DNA from: Sphingomonas tagetis
GTDB lineage: Bacteria > Pseudomonadota > Alphaproteobacteria > Sphingomonadales > Sphingomonadaceae
NCBI RefSeq assembly: GCF_024211275.1
Contig: NZ_JAMLDX010000007.1
Location: 1 to 64,000 of the forward strand
Direction: 5' to 3'
DNA length: 64,000 nt
In this document: positions 47,935 through 57,361 of the stretch, piece by piece
How the letters are laid out: each line of letters opens with the position of its first letter
How positions within the stretch are numbered: the stretch's first letter is position 1
Notes under the pieces: generated by a model
Seen by the model: only the letters and a program-made list of their open reading frames with translations
The model's database searches: none
Told to the model about the DNA's origin: nothing
Made by a program: the position numbers and the translations under genes

Positions 47935-49515
47935 TTAAAAAGCGCGCCGCAGCGCGTTCATTAGTGTGATCATATGATCGATGAATGTGCCTGTCGAGAT
48001 GCCGACCGGCCCGTCCTTGACCTCGAACGGCGACGTGTCGGTGCGGTCGCCGACATCGGTCGAGCGGAAATCGCCCGGCGCGACCGTCTTCGGCCCCGGC
48101 CCGGCATAGGGATGGCTGGTCGCGTTGAGCCGGGTCGGCCACCAGCCCTCGGCGTTGAGCGTCGCGACCAGCGCGTGCGCATCCTTGCCGGCGACGACAT
48201 TCTTGTCCGATCCCGCCTCGACCGCCGCGAGGACATATTTCGGCAGCGGCTGGCGCCCTTTGAGCAGCGGCGAGTCCTTCGACGCCACCCCGCCCAGCAT
48301 CGCCTTGAGCGCCTCATAGTCGCGCCGAAGTTTTGCCGTGTCGATCGAGCGGCGGGCGTTGTAATGGCCGATCGTGTTGGCGGGATCGTAGTCGGCATAA
48401 TAGGCGCCGTTGACGACGTTCGAGCCGCGGCGGTGGACGAACAGCGGCTTGTTGGTGCCGATCTCGACAAAGGTCGGGAATTGCCGCCCGCCGACCTGCA
48501 GGCTCGCGGGCAGCCGCACGCTTTCCAGCCAGTCGAGCGCGGCCGGGACCGGCGCGAGATATTTGGCGTTGCCGGTCAGCCGGTAGAAGTTGAGCAGCTG
48601 TTCGATGTTCGACGCGGTGGTGTGCGTGACGAGAGCGGCGGGCTCGTAAGTGCGCGCGCCGGCCGGTTTCAAGTCCATCGTGTGCTGCAGCCCCCAGCCG
48701 GCTTGCGGTGCGGGCTGCTGAGTCCTGAGGTAGATGTCCATCGCGCGTTCGATCGCGGGCAGGATGCGCTGGTCGCCGATCGCCTGATGATAGGTGAGCA
48801 GCACGTCGATATTGTCGTGGATCACCCCGTCGTTGAAGGTGATGAGGCCGGTATAGTCGGGTCGCCCGTGCAGCCCGCCATTCTTCACCCGCGGCCAGCG
48901 CTGCGGCCAGCCGCCATTGGGCAGCTGGCTCGCGAAGAGGAACTCGATCGCCTTGTCCAATCCCGCCTTGAAGCGCTTCTCGCGCTTTTCGGCATAGATG
49001 CGGATCAGCAGCCGGATCGCCTCGCCGGTGCCCTGATCATCGAAGGTGGCGTTGCCCCAATTGTGCTGGAATTCCTCCATCCGCCAGGCGTTCTTGCCGA
49101 TCGTCTCGTACCAGCGCCGGGTCGAGGCGGGGCCGGCGAAATCGACGAAATAGCCCCAGCCGCCCGTGGGGAGCTGGCCTGCGATCAGCCCTTCGGCGGC
49201 CTTGGCGGCGGCCTGATAATAATAGTCGTCGCCGGTCGCGTGGTACGCGTCGAGATAGAGATGCCCCATCGTCGCCGTGCCCGGCGGCTGCACCCAGATC
49301 ATCGACTTGTACGCTTCGATCTCGCCCCAGACGCGCGAACGGTCGGGCAGGTACGACCAGAGATAGCCGCCGCGATAGGCGATCTTCTCGACCATGAAGC
49401 GAGTCGCGCGCTTCATCGTCTCGAGGATCTGCGCGCGCGGTGCGGTCTGCGCGAAGACCGGTGCGGGGAGCGTGAGCGCGGCGGTCCCGACGAGGAAATG
49501 GCGGCGAGAGATCAT
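47935..49515 (-). CDS. Exported pectate lyase, polysaccharide lyase family 10 type
   Basis: 526 aa with a Tat-type signal (SRRHFLVGTAALTLPAPVFA). The alpha/alpha-toroid-like body contains repeated QLPTGGW/QLPNGGWPQRWP motifs and ITFNDGVIHDNIDVLL, characteristic of the PelA/Pel-15E (PL10) group, which cleave polygalacturonate by beta-elimination with calcium. Products would feed KduI/KduD. ATGA overlap with the upstream ThuA-cupin gene. The Tat signal implies folded export to the periplasm. Confidence 0.9.
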   Translation of the reverse strand: MISRRHFLVGTAALTLPAPVFAQTAPRAQILETMKRATRFMVEKIAYRGGYLWSYLPDRSRVWGEIEAYKSMIWVQPPGTATMGHLYLDAYHATGDDYYYQAAAKAAEGLIAGQLPTGGWGYFVDFAGPASTRRWYETIGKNAWRMEEFQHNWGNATFDDQGTGEAIRLLIRIYAEKREKRFKAGLDKAIEFLFASQLPNGGWPQRWPRVKNGGLHGRPDYTGLITFNDGVIHDNIDVLLTYHQAIGDQRILPAIERAMDIYLRTQQPAPQAGWGLQHTMDLKPAGARTYEPAALVTHTTASNIEQLLNFYRLTGNAKYLAPVPAALDWLESVRLPASLQVGGRQFPTFVEIGTNKPLFVHRRGSNVVNGAYYADYDPANTIGHYNARRSIDTAKLRRDYEALKAMLGGVASKDSPLLKGRQPLPKYVLAAVEAGSDKNVVAGKDAHALVATLNAEGWWPTRLNATSHPYAGPGPKTVAPGDFRSTDVGDRTDTSPFEVKDGPVGISTGTFIDHMITLMNALRRAF

Positions 49516-50606
49516 GGCTGGGGGACCTTTTCGAGCGGATAGCTGATGATGAGGACCAGCGGCGCGCTGCCGGTCTGGCGAATGCCGACCTGCGCGCCGG
49601 TGTAGAGATAGGCGGTCATGCCGGGCTTGAGCTTGGCCGTGACCCCGTCCGAGACCACCTCGCCCTCGCCCGAGACGACGGCATAGACTTCGTCATGGTC
49701 GATCGGATGCACGCCGATCGCCGAGCCGGGATGCAGCGCGCGCTTGCGATACTCCATCATCCGGCCCGGCACGCCGTCGGTGATGCGCCAGGCGGTGCTC
49801 ATGCCGATCTTGCCGTGCGGGGTCGGTTCGTCGCGCTGTTTGGCGGCCTCGTCGATCACCGCCATCGCCCGCGCGCCGCGGCCGGTTGCCCAGTCGATGC
49901 CGCCCATGACATGGCCGATCACGCGCGGATCGGCCCAGGCTTCGGCGGTGTGGCCGAGCGCGGTGTAGAAGACCCGACCGCCCTCGAAGCCGTGCGCCCA
50001 GGCGAGCGGGCGGGGATTCACCCCTTTCTCGCCGACCGATTGCGGATCGAGCAGCAGCAGCGGCCGCAGCCGCGGATCGAGATCGTCGAACCAATACCAT
50101 TCGTCGCTGTGCTGAAAGGTGGCGGGCAAGGCACGGATCGCGGGGTGATCGAGGTCGGCGCGAGTCAGCATGCCCGCCGGCGTACCCTTGGGATGCCGGG
50201 CGAAGCGCGCGCCGATCATGCGGCCATACCAGTCCCAGCCATAATGCGAATCGGCGGCGCCATGGATGCCGACCACCCCGCCGCCGCCACGCACGAACGC
50301 CTGCAGCGAGTCGCGCCGGGGGCCGGTCAGCCACTCGCTGGCCGGATCGTCGCGCCGGGTGGTGGTGCTGACCAGTATGATCGCCTTGAAGCCCTTGAGC
50401 CGGGCGGCATCGTCGAACAGCGCCGGGTCCGCGCTGGCGGTCACGGCATAGCCGCGCGCCTTCGCCGCCGCACCGATCGCGGCCACTGCGGGCTCGATCG
50501 AGGCATGGCGGAAACCGGTGGTGTGGCTGAACAGCAGCACCGCCGGCGCGGGCGGCGCAGCCCCGCCGAGCAGCAACATGCCGAGCAGCAGCAGTAACGG
50601 TTGCAT
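49512..50606 (-). CDS. ThuA-like protein with a C-terminal cupin
   Basis: 364 aa: signal peptide (MQPLLLLLGMLLLGGAAPPAPA), ThuA glutamine-amidotransferase-like domain about 18-240 (VLLFSHTTGFRHASI, GVVGIHGAADSHYGWDWYG, DEWYWFDDLDP, VFYTALGHTAEAW), then a cupin at about 275-355 (GSAIGVHPIDHDEVYAVVSGEGEVV). ThuA proteins occur in sugar-utilisation loci with unclear chemistry; the cupin may bind a sugar or metal. Start at the ATG at 50606, six bases after GGAGAGG; an ATG at 50612 is too close to that site. First gene of the minus-strand pectin operon. Confidence 0.82.
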   Translation of the reverse strand: MQPLLLLLGMLLLGGAAPPAPAVLLFSHTTGFRHASIEPAVAAIGAAAKARGYAVTASADPALFDDAARLKGFKAIILVSTTTRRDDPASEWLTGPRRDSLQAFVRGGGGVVGIHGAADSHYGWDWYGRMIGARFARHPKGTPAGMLTRADLDHPAIRALPATFQHSDEWYWFDDLDPRLRPLLLLDPQSVGEKGVNPRPLAWAHGFEGGRVFYTALGHTAEAWADPRVIGHVMGGIDWATGRGARAMAVIDEAAKQRDEPTPHGKIGMSTAWRITDGVPGRMMEYRKRALHPGSAIGVHPIDHDEVYAVVSGEGEVVSDGVTAKLKPGMTAYLYTGAQVGIRQTGSAPLVLIISYPLEKVPQP

Positions 50607-50678
50607 CCTCATCCTCTCCCGCAGTTGCGCGCTCGATCGCCTTCTTGACATGCGCGGCCGAAGCGAACAATGTGCTTA

Positions 50679-50690
50679 TGACACCGGTTT
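50679..50690. promoter_or_regulatory. LacI-type operator candidate, site 3 (upstream of the ThuA-pectate lyase operon)
   Basis: TGACACCGGTTT, 72 bp upstream of the ThuA-cupin start in the divergent region shared with the TonB receptor. Same core as sites 1, 2 and 4. Confidence 0.65.
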
Positions 50691-50833
50691 CTCAAGCGCA
50701 AAATGACCGGGGTTGGACCGCGAAGACGCGGCGCAAAGGGGAGGAATGCACTGTTCGGGCCGCGAATCGCGGCTTCGGCATCCCTCCTCGACCTGATTTT
50801 GCCCGTCTCCGGCTGGCGATGGGCACGATATAG

Positions 50834-50845
50834 CCACCGGTGTCA
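50834..50845. promoter_or_regulatory. LacI-type operator candidate, site 4 (upstream of the TonB receptor)
   Basis: CCACCGGTGTCA, 27 bp before the TonB receptor start, close to where a promoter or leader would lie. Together with site 3 it brackets a 140-bp divergent promoter region, an arrangement that could allow looping by a LacI-type tetramer or dimer pair. Confidence 0.65.
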
Positions 50846-50872
50846 TAGGACGCCGTACAGAGGGGAAGTTAC

Positions 50873-53764
50873 ATGCGGGTCATTCTTCGCAACCGCGCCG
50901 CCCGGTTCCTTGGCGCAGCATCGCTTGCAGTCATCGCCACGAGCTGGGCCGCCACCGCGCAGGCGCAGGACGCGCCCGCAGAAGCGCCGGCCGAAGAAGG
51001 CGAGGAGATCGTCGTCTCCGGCTTCCGCGCCTCGCTCGATGCCGCGCTCAGCGTGAAGAAGCAGTCGGTCGCCGCCGTCGATGCCATCGTCGCCGAGGAC
51101 ATCGCCAAATTCCCCGACCAGAATCTCGCCGAATCGCTCCAGCGCATCCCCGGCATCGCGATCCAGCGCGACGGCGGCGAAGGCCGTGCGATCACCGTGC
51201 GCGGGCTCGGCGCGCAATTCACCCGCGTCCGCGTCAACGGGCTCGAGACGATCGCCACAACCTCGGACGGCGCGTCGAACAACCGCGAGCGCGCGTTCGA
51301 CTTCAACGTGTTCGCGTCCGAGCTGTTCTCGAGCCTGGTCGTGCACAAGACGGCGGAAGCGAGCCTCGACGAGGGATCCCTCGGCGCGGTCGTCGATCTC
51401 AACACCGGCAACCCGCTGTCGGGCAAGGCCGGGCTGACCGCCGTGCTGTCGGCGCAAGGGTCGTATAACGACCTGTCGCAGAATGTCGGGCCGCGCGTCG
51501 CCGGGCTGATCGGCTGGCGCAACGAGGCCGGCACGTTCGGCGTCGCCGCCTCCGCCGCCTATTCGAAGACCGATACGCTCGAGGTCGGGAACAACACCGT
51601 GCGCTGGGCGCAGGCCTATTTCGACTCGGTCGACGGCAACCCCTGCTATTATTCGGTCAACGCCGCGACCGGTGGCACCGCGGTCGCCAATTCGGGCGGC
51701 TTCTATCGCCCGAGCACGATATGCGACCGCGCCGCGCTCGCCTTCCACCCGCGCATCCCGCGCTACGGCATCGTCCGGCACGACCGCGAGCGGATCGGGC
51801 TGACCGGCTCGATCCAGTTCGCGCCGACCGATTCGACCAAGATCTCGATTGACGGCCTTTATTCGCGCTTCCGCGAGAACCGCGAGGAGAAGTGGCTCGA
51901 AGTGCTGCTGCGCACGCTCGAACGGCCGATCGACGTGGTCGGTCCGGTCTATGACGCGAACGGCAACATGGTCTCGGCGACGCTCAACGACGTCTATGTC
52001 CGGACCGAGCATTATCTGCGCAAGTCGCAGACCGAATTCTACCAGTTCGGCGGCACCTGGGACCAGGAAATCGGCGACACCTTCCGCTTCACGGTGCTGG
52101 GCGGCATGTCGAAGTCGAACGCCGACGTGCCGGTCGAAACCACGCTGATGTACGACGACCGCGACGCGCAGGGCTATAAATACGACTATAGCGACATGGA
52201 CCATCCGGTGCTGACCTATGGCACCAGCGTCACCGATCCGACCAACTTCCAGCTCGCCGAGCTGCGCGACGCGCCGTCGAACAACACCAACCGGTTCAAG
52301 ACCGCGCAGCTGCGCACCGAATGGGACGTGGCCGAGGGGTTCACGCTCAAGGCCGGCGCGGTGTGGCGCCGCTATAATTTCGACCTCACCGCCGCCAGCC
52401 GCAACACCACCGTCTGCCCGGCAGCGGGCGCCGACGTGGTGCTCGGCACGATCACCTGCACCGCGTCGAGCGTGTTCGGGCCGACCGCGGTCTATGGCTT
52501 CCGCGGCACCGCGGCACTGTCCGAGTTGGTCACGTTGCCCAATGCCGGCCAGCCCGCCGGCACGACCACGCAATGGGTCATCCCCGCCTTCCCCGCCGCG
52601 CTCGAGTTCACGCGGCTCTACAACCGCCCGCTGGTGGCAGACACCGGCAACATGCGCGGCGTGCAGGAAACCACCAAGGGCGCCTATCTTCAGTTCGACG
52701 CCAAGGGCAGCCTGCTCGGCCTCGATTATGCGCTCAACGCGGGCATTCGCTACGTCCGCACCGACCAGTCCTCCTATGGCATCAACAACGGCCAGCAGAT
52801 CACGGTCGAGCGCAGCTATGACGACTGGCTGCCCGCCGCCAACCTCGCGCTCTATCCCTCGCGCGACATCATCATCCGCGGCGCGGTGGCCAAGGTGATG
52901 ACGCGGCCGGGCCTCGGCCAGCTCACCCCGGGCGGCTCGGCCTCGGGCTTCGCGCAGACGATCAGCTTCGGCAATCCGCAGCTCAATCCGACGCGCGCGA
53001 CCGCGTACGACGTCGCGGTGGAATGGTATTTCCGCCCCGAATCGGTACTTTCGATCGCGCTGTTCAAGAAGGATATCGAAAGCTTCGCGATCAGCGCGAC
53101 GCGCACCGGCACCTTCCTCGAAACCGGGCTTCCGCCATCGGTGCTCAACCCGTCGGATCCGGCGAGCGTCAATCCGGCGCTGCTGGGCCAGCCGATCTGG
53201 ACGATCACCGGCTTCGTCAACGGCGCGGGCGCCAACCTGAAGGGCGCGGAAATCTCGCTGCAGATGCCGTTCAGCTTCCTGCCGGGGCTGCTCAGCAATT
53301 TCGGCATGCAGGCCAATGCGACCTTCGTCGATTCGACCGCGACCTACCGCCTGACCGGCCCCGCGGTGAACGCCTGCACGCGCGCCACGCCGACGTCGGC
53401 CTGCTCGCTCGTGGGCGTTCCGGCCAACTACACCTCGACGCTGCTCAACCTGTCGAAGCGGGCATACAACGCCACGATTTATTATGACGACGGCAAGTTC
53501 AGCGCGCGTGCGTCATGGGCCTATCGCGGACCGTTCAACGACAATGGCAGCGGCAACAACAACGTGTTCGAAGGCTATCAGAGCTATACCAACGTCGATG
53601 CCTCGGTGCGCTACAAGCTGACCGACTGGATCGAGCTGTCGGTGGAGGGGTCCAACCTGCTCGACACCTATCGCACGCGCTATGTCGATGCCGCCGCGCA
53701 GCGCGCTTACGAGAACAACCATTTCGGCCGCACGATCCTGTTCGGTGCCCGAGTGAAGATGTGA
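50873..53764 (+). CDS. TonB-dependent receptor for pectin-derived oligosaccharides
   Basis: 963-aa outer-membrane receptor: signal peptide (about 1-31), short TonB-box-like region EEIVVSGFRASLDAAL, plug domain (FPDQNLAESLQRIPGIAIQRDGGEGRAITVRGL) and a long beta-barrel ending in NHFGRTILFGARVKM with the typical aromatic/hydrophobic end. This subtype with a conserved SxxDALxxK region and EDIAKFPDQNLAE is common for carbohydrate uptake in sphingomonads and Caulobacter. Context points to oligogalacturonides as cargo. Followed with overlapping codons by an esterase and GH43. Confidence 0.93.
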   Translation: MRVILRNRAARFLGAASLAVIATSWAATAQAQDAPAEAPAEEGEEIVVSGFRASLDAALSVKKQSVAAVDAIVAEDIAKFPDQNLAESLQRIPGIAIQRDGGEGRAITVRGLGAQFTRVRVNGLETIATTSDGASNNRERAFDFNVFASELFSSLVVHKTAEASLDEGSLGAVVDLNTGNPLSGKAGLTAVLSAQGSYNDLSQNVGPRVAGLIGWRNEAGTFGVAASAAYSKTDTLEVGNNTVRWAQAYFDSVDGNPCYYSVNAATGGTAVANSGGFYRPSTICDRAALAFHPRIPRYGIVRHDRERIGLTGSIQFAPTDSTKISIDGLYSRFRENREEKWLEVLLRTLERPIDVVGPVYDANGNMVSATLNDVYVRTEHYLRKSQTEFYQFGGTWDQEIGDTFRFTVLGGMSKSNADVPVETTLMYDDRDAQGYKYDYSDMDHPVLTYGTSVTDPTNFQLAELRDAPSNNTNRFKTAQLRTEWDVAEGFTLKAGAVWRRYNFDLTAASRNTTVCPAAGADVVLGTITCTASSVFGPTAVYGFRGTAALSELVTLPNAGQPAGTTTQWVIPAFPAALEFTRLYNRPLVADTGNMRGVQETTKGAYLQFDAKGSLLGLDYALNAGIRYVRTDQSSYGINNGQQITVERSYDDWLPAANLALYPSRDIIIRGAVAKVMTRPGLGQLTPGGSASGFAQTISFGNPQLNPTRATAYDVAVEWYFRPESVLSIALFKKDIESFAISATRTGTFLETGLPPSVLNPSDPASVNPALLGQPIWTITGFVNGAGANLKGAEISLQMPFSFLPGLLSNFGMQANATFVDSTATYRLTGPAVNACTRATPTSACSLVGVPANYTSTLLNLSKRAYNATIYYDDGKFSARASWAYRGPFNDNGSGNNNVFEGYQSYTNVDASVRYKLTDWIELSVEGSNLLDTYRTRYVDAAAQRAYENNHFGRTILFGARVKM

Positions 53765-54789
53765 GCGATGACATGAACGCGGCGGGCGGGCCTGCGGGCC
53801 TTGGCCGCCGCGCCTTTCTGACAGCCGCGGGGAGCAGTCTCCTCCTCCCTGTCGCGACCCGCGGCCAAACTGCCCCGCCAGCCCTCAAATCCGGGCCGGC
53901 GGCGCTTCCTGGTCCGGTCGAGTCGATCGACCTGTGGCCCGGCGGCGCGCCGGGCATGCCGCGCACGCCGCCGACCGAAACCGTCAACGAGCGCAGCACC
54001 GATCCGGCGAAGCTCAACGACCGCGCGGTGCTGGGCATCACCCGCCCGCGCCTCGTGGTGTTTCGTCCGGCCAGGCCCAATGGCGCGGCGGTGATGATCA
54101 CGCCGGGCGGCGGCTATCGCTGGGTGGTGGTCGACAAGGAAGGCTATGAACTCGGCCGGTTGCTGGCGGCGCGCGGCATCACCGTGTTCGTACTGTTCTA
54201 TCGCCTGCCCGGCGACGGCTGGGCGGCAGGGCCGAATGTCGCGCTGTCCGATGCGCAGCGCGCGATGCGGCTGATCCGGCATCGCGCGAAGGATTACGGT
54301 ATCGATCCCGCGCGGGTCGCGACGATGGGCTTCTCGGCGGGCGGACATCTCTGTGCCGATCTGCTCACCCGCTTCGCGACGCCGACCTATAGGGGCATCG
54401 ACGCCGCCGACCGGCTCTCCGCGCGCCCGATCGCCGCGGCGCCGATCTACCCGGTGATCAGCATGTCCGCGCCGCACGCCCATGCCGGCTCGCGCGAGCT
54501 GCTGATCGGCAAGGACGCGCCGCGATCGCTGGAGGACGCGCATTCGCCGCACCTCAACGTCCCCGCCGATGCGCCGCCAGTGTTCCTGGCGCATGCCGAG
54601 GACGACAAGACCGTACCGGTCGAGAACGCACTGCTGCTGCGCGCGGCGTTGAAGGCGAAGGGCGTCCCGGTCGAGACTCACCTGTTCAACGAGGGCGGCC
54701 ACGGCTTCGGGCTGCGCTTCACGATCGGGAAACCCGTGGCGGCATGGCCGGACCTCTATCTGAACTGGGCCAAGGGCCTGTTCCTCTAA
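53761..54789 (+). CDS. Exported alpha/beta-hydrolase, probable sugar-ester esterase
   Basis: About 342 aa with a Tat-like signal (GRRAFLTAAGSSLLLPVA). Core: oxyanion region ITPGGGYRWV, nucleophile Ser192 in GFSAGGHLCAD, acid Asp281/282 in HAEDDKTVP and His314 in EGGHGFG. The group contains acetyl-xylan and pectin/feruloyl esterases; exact ester is unknown. Start taken as the GTG overlapping the receptor stop (GTGA); the ATG at 53773 is an alternative. Confidence 0.85.
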   Translation: MSDDMNAAGGPAGLGRRAFLTAAGSSLLLPVATRGQTAPPALKSGPAALPGPVESIDLWPGGAPGMPRTPPTETVNERSTDPAKLNDRAVLGITRPRLVVFRPARPNGAAVMITPGGGYRWVVVDKEGYELGRLLAARGITVFVLFYRLPGDGWAAGPNVALSDAQRAMRLIRHRAKDYGIDPARVATMGFSAGGHLCADLLTRFATPTYRGIDAADRLSARPIAAAPIYPVISMSAPHAHAGSRELLIGKDAPRSLEDAHSPHLNVPADAPPVFLAHAEDDKTVPVENALLLRAALKAKGVPVETHLFNEGGHGFGLRFTIGKPVAAWPDLYLNWAKGLFL

Positions 54790-54800
54790 AGGAGTTGCGA

Positions 54801-56390
54801 ATGCAGTTGTCCCGGCGCGGATTGATGGGCGCAGCGATTGCCAGCGGTGGCACGGCGGCGCTGCCGCTCGCGGCGCAGACGCGCGCCAAGCCGGCTCCTG
54901 ACTGGAAGCGCGGCTTCGACAATCAGCGCATTGCCGATCTCGGCGACGGGCGCTTCCTCAACCCGCTGATGGCGGGCGACCATCCCGATCCGACGATCCT
55001 GAAGGACGGGAAGGACTATTACATGACCTTCTCGACCTTCGAGTCCTATCCCGGGCTGGTCATCTGGCACTCGCGCGACCTGATCAACTGGCGCCCGGTC
55101 GGCGCGGCGCTGACGAAGAATATCGGGTCGGTGTGGGCGCCCGAACTGTGCAAGCACAAGGGCCGCTATTATCTCTACATTCCGACCAAGGGCCCGAACA
55201 CCAGTTGGGTGATCTGGGCGGACAAGATCGAGGGGCCGTGGTCCGATCCGATCGACTTGAAGCTGCCCAACCATATCGATCCCGGCCATGCCGTGGGCGA
55301 GGATGGCAGCCGCTGGCTGTTCCTGTCGGGCGGAGACCGCGTGCGGCTGTCCGACGACGGTCTGAGCCGCATCGGCGAGCCCGAGCATGTCTATGACCCG
55401 TGGCGCTATCCGAGCGACTGGATCGTCGAGGGCTTCGCGCCGGAGGGGCCGAAGATCACGCGGCACAATGGCTGGTTCTACATGATCACCGCGGTCGGCG
55501 GCACCGCGGGGCCACCGACCGGGCATATGGTCATCGCCGCGCGGTCGAAGTCGATTCATGGGCCGTGGGAGAATTGCCCGGCCAACCCGCTGGTGCGCAC
55601 GCGCTCGGCCGACGAGAAATGGTGGTCGCGCGGGCATGCGACGCTGGTCGAGGGGCCGGATGGCGGCTGGTGGGCAGTCTATCACGGCTTCGAGAACGGG
55701 TTCTGGACGCTGGGGCGGCAGGCGCTGCTCGATCCGGTCGAATGGACCGCGGACGGCTGGTTCCGGATGAAGGGCGGCGACCTGTCGCAGCCGATCGCCA
55801 AGCCCAAGGACGGCGAGAAGGTCGGGCCGCACGGCATGAAGCTGTCGGACGATTTCACGGCGCTCGCGCTCGGCACCAAGTGGAATTTCTTCAAGCCCGC
55901 TCCCGACGAGCGGACGCGCGCGCGGATCGAGAAGGGATCGCTGGTGCTCAAGGCGCGCGGGGTGGCGCCATCGAGCTCTTCCCCGCTGCTGCTGATCGCG
56001 GGCGACCCGGCATACCGTTTCGAATGCGATATCGAGATCGCGCCGGGCGGCGTCGCCGGGCTGATCCTGTTTTATGACGAGAAGCTCTATTGCGGGCTCG
56101 GCTTCGACGAGAAGCGTTTCGTCACGCATCAATACGGCATCGAGCGCGGACGCCCGGCCAACCCGCATGGGCGCAAGCTGCGGATGCGTGTGATGAACAA
56201 CCGCCACATCGTCACCTACGACACGTCGAGCGACGGCGGGAAAACATGGGTCAGGTTCGACCGCGGGATGGAAGTGTCGGGCTACCACCACAATGTCCGC
56301 GGCGGCTTCCTGATGCTTCGCCCCGGGCTTTACTCGGCGGGCGAAGGCGAGGCGCGGTTCAGCAATTTCAGGTTCGAAGCTTTGGCCTGA
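54801..56390 (+). CDS. Exported glycoside hydrolase family 43 protein
   Basis: 529 aa with a Tat-type signal (LSRRGLMGAAIASGGTAALPLAA). The five-bladed propeller domain covers about 50-320: AGDHPDPTILKDGKDYYMTFSTFESYPGL with the general base Asp, WAPELCKHKGRYYLYI, and EGFAPEGPKI carrying the probable acid Glu. A C-terminal beta-sandwich of about 190 residues (FTALALGTKWNFFKP onward) is the usual GH43 accessory domain. Activity may be arabinofuranosidase, xylosidase or galactosidase; in a pectin locus arabinan or galactan side chains are plausible. Strong AAAGGAG ribosome binding site. Confidence 0.9.
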   Translation: MQLSRRGLMGAAIASGGTAALPLAAQTRAKPAPDWKRGFDNQRIADLGDGRFLNPLMAGDHPDPTILKDGKDYYMTFSTFESYPGLVIWHSRDLINWRPVGAALTKNIGSVWAPELCKHKGRYYLYIPTKGPNTSWVIWADKIEGPWSDPIDLKLPNHIDPGHAVGEDGSRWLFLSGGDRVRLSDDGLSRIGEPEHVYDPWRYPSDWIVEGFAPEGPKITRHNGWFYMITAVGGTAGPPTGHMVIAARSKSIHGPWENCPANPLVRTRSADEKWWSRGHATLVEGPDGGWWAVYHGFENGFWTLGRQALLDPVEWTADGWFRMKGGDLSQPIAKPKDGEKVGPHGMKLSDDFTALALGTKWNFFKPAPDERTRARIEKGSLVLKARGVAPSSSSPLLLIAGDPAYRFECDIEIAPGGVAGLILFYDEKLYCGLGFDEKRFVTHQYGIERGRPANPHGRKLRMRVMNNRHIVTYDTSSDGGKTWVRFDRGMEVSGYHHNVRGGFLMLRPGLYSAGEGEARFSNFRFEALA

Positions 56391-56400
56391 CGTAACTTCC

Positions 56401-56427
56401 AGCCCCTCCCCTGAAGGGGGAGGGGCT
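56401..56427. terminator. Bidirectional hairpin terminator between convergent genes
   Basis: Perfect 11-bp stem AGCCCCTCCCC/GGGGAGGGGCT with a 5-base loop, 10 bases past the GH43 stop and 9 bases from the DUF4198 stop. Short T-rich tails only; position between two convergent stops supports a terminator role. Confidence 0.7.
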
Positions 56428-56435
56428 ATTCCGGA

Positions 56436-57065
56436 TCACTTGTGCACGAACGAGGTCGTCGTCACGCGGCTCAGGATCGCGACCTTGCCGCCGCCCGTGG
56501 TGAAGTCGCCTTCGTCCTTCGCCTCGGCCTTGAGGATGTAGCGGCCCGCCTCGCGCACCGGCACGTCGAACTGGCCGCTGGCGTCGGTCTTCTGCACCAG
56601 CATCCAGCGCTGCGGCGACACCACCGTCACTTCGGTGCCGGCGACCGGCTTGCCGTCGCGGGTCAGCGTGAAGCGATTGCCATTCGCCGTCACGGGCACG
56701 ATTTCGAACGGCAGCAGCGCCTTGGTCTCGCTGCGGCCCGAGCGGGCGTAATAGGCCGCGCCGGCGGTCTTGCCGTCTTCGGTCCACGGCTTGAACACAT
56801 TGTCGTCCCATGCGCGCACGTCGCCGGCCGGGACATCGACTTCGATGAAGCCCGCACCGCGCGTCTGCGCCGCGGTCGAGGCCGGGACCAGCTTTGGCGC
56901 CTTGAGGTTGGGGAAGGCGGGATCGCCGCCGACATGCAGCGGGCGCTCGGGCTCGCCCAGCCAGATCTGCGCCTTGCCGTTGGCGCCGCGCTCGATCCAC
57001 ACTTCATGCGCCTGCGCGGCGCCAGCGGCGGTCAGCGCAAGCGCGGCGATGATCAGCTTTTTCAT
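56436..57065 (-). CDS. Periplasmic DUF4198-family protein
   Basis: 209 aa with a signal peptide (MKKLIIAALALTAAGAAQA) and mature N-terminus HEVWIERG; the DUF4198 layout includes a beta-sandwich with LTRDGKPVAGTEVTVVSPQRW and a carboxypeptidase-regulatory-like repeat (TDASGQFDVPVREAGRYIL). DUF4198 proteins accompany TonB-type metal or cobalamin uptake. Here it is the last gene of a cassette with PepSY, DUF3649 and DUF3325 proteins, so a role in metal or siderophore handling is likely by context. Confidence 0.82.
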   Translation of the reverse strand: MKKLIIAALALTAAGAAQAHEVWIERGANGKAQIWLGEPERPLHVGGDPAFPNLKAPKLVPASTAAQTRGAGFIEVDVPAGDVRAWDDNVFKPWTEDGKTAGAAYYARSGRSETKALLPFEIVPVTANGNRFTLTRDGKPVAGTEVTVVSPQRWMLVQKTDASGQFDVPVREAGRYILKAEAKDEGDFTTGGGKVAILSRVTTTSFVHK

Positions 57066-57082
57066 GACGACAACTCTCCTCG

Positions 57083-57361
57083 TTACTGAGCTTTACGGTC
57101 CGGCAGGAAATTGAGCGCCAGGAATATGATCCCTGCGCCCAACATGACGCTGCCCGCCCATTCGATCGGGCCAAAAACCCATCCGTGCGAGACAATGGCG
57201 GGTGGGAAGGCGGCGGCGAGCGCTACCCATGCCGCGACCCGCAGGCGCCGCGCCCGCGCCGGTTCGAGCGGCCTGCCCAGCCGCTTGCGGTGATGCTCGT
57301 GCGTGGCGAAGCCGAACAGTGCGAACGCCAGCGTCGCAAGGAGGAGCTCGAGCGCGATCAT
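57083..57361 (-). CDS. Small inner-membrane protein, DUF3325 type
   Basis: 92 aa with three hydrophobic segments (LELLLATLAFALFGFA, VAAWVALAAAFPPAIV, AGSVMLGAGIIFLALNFL) and a HEHHRKRLGR cytoplasmic loop. DUF3325 proteins sit beside PepSY-domain proteins in iron-uptake clusters; function unknown. ATG overlaps the PepSY gene stop (ATGA). Confidence 0.75.
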   Translation of the reverse strand: MIALELLLATLAFALFGFATHEHHRKRLGRPLEPARARRLRVAAWVALAAAFPPAIVSHGWVFGPIEWAGSVMLGAGIIFLALNFLPDRKAQ

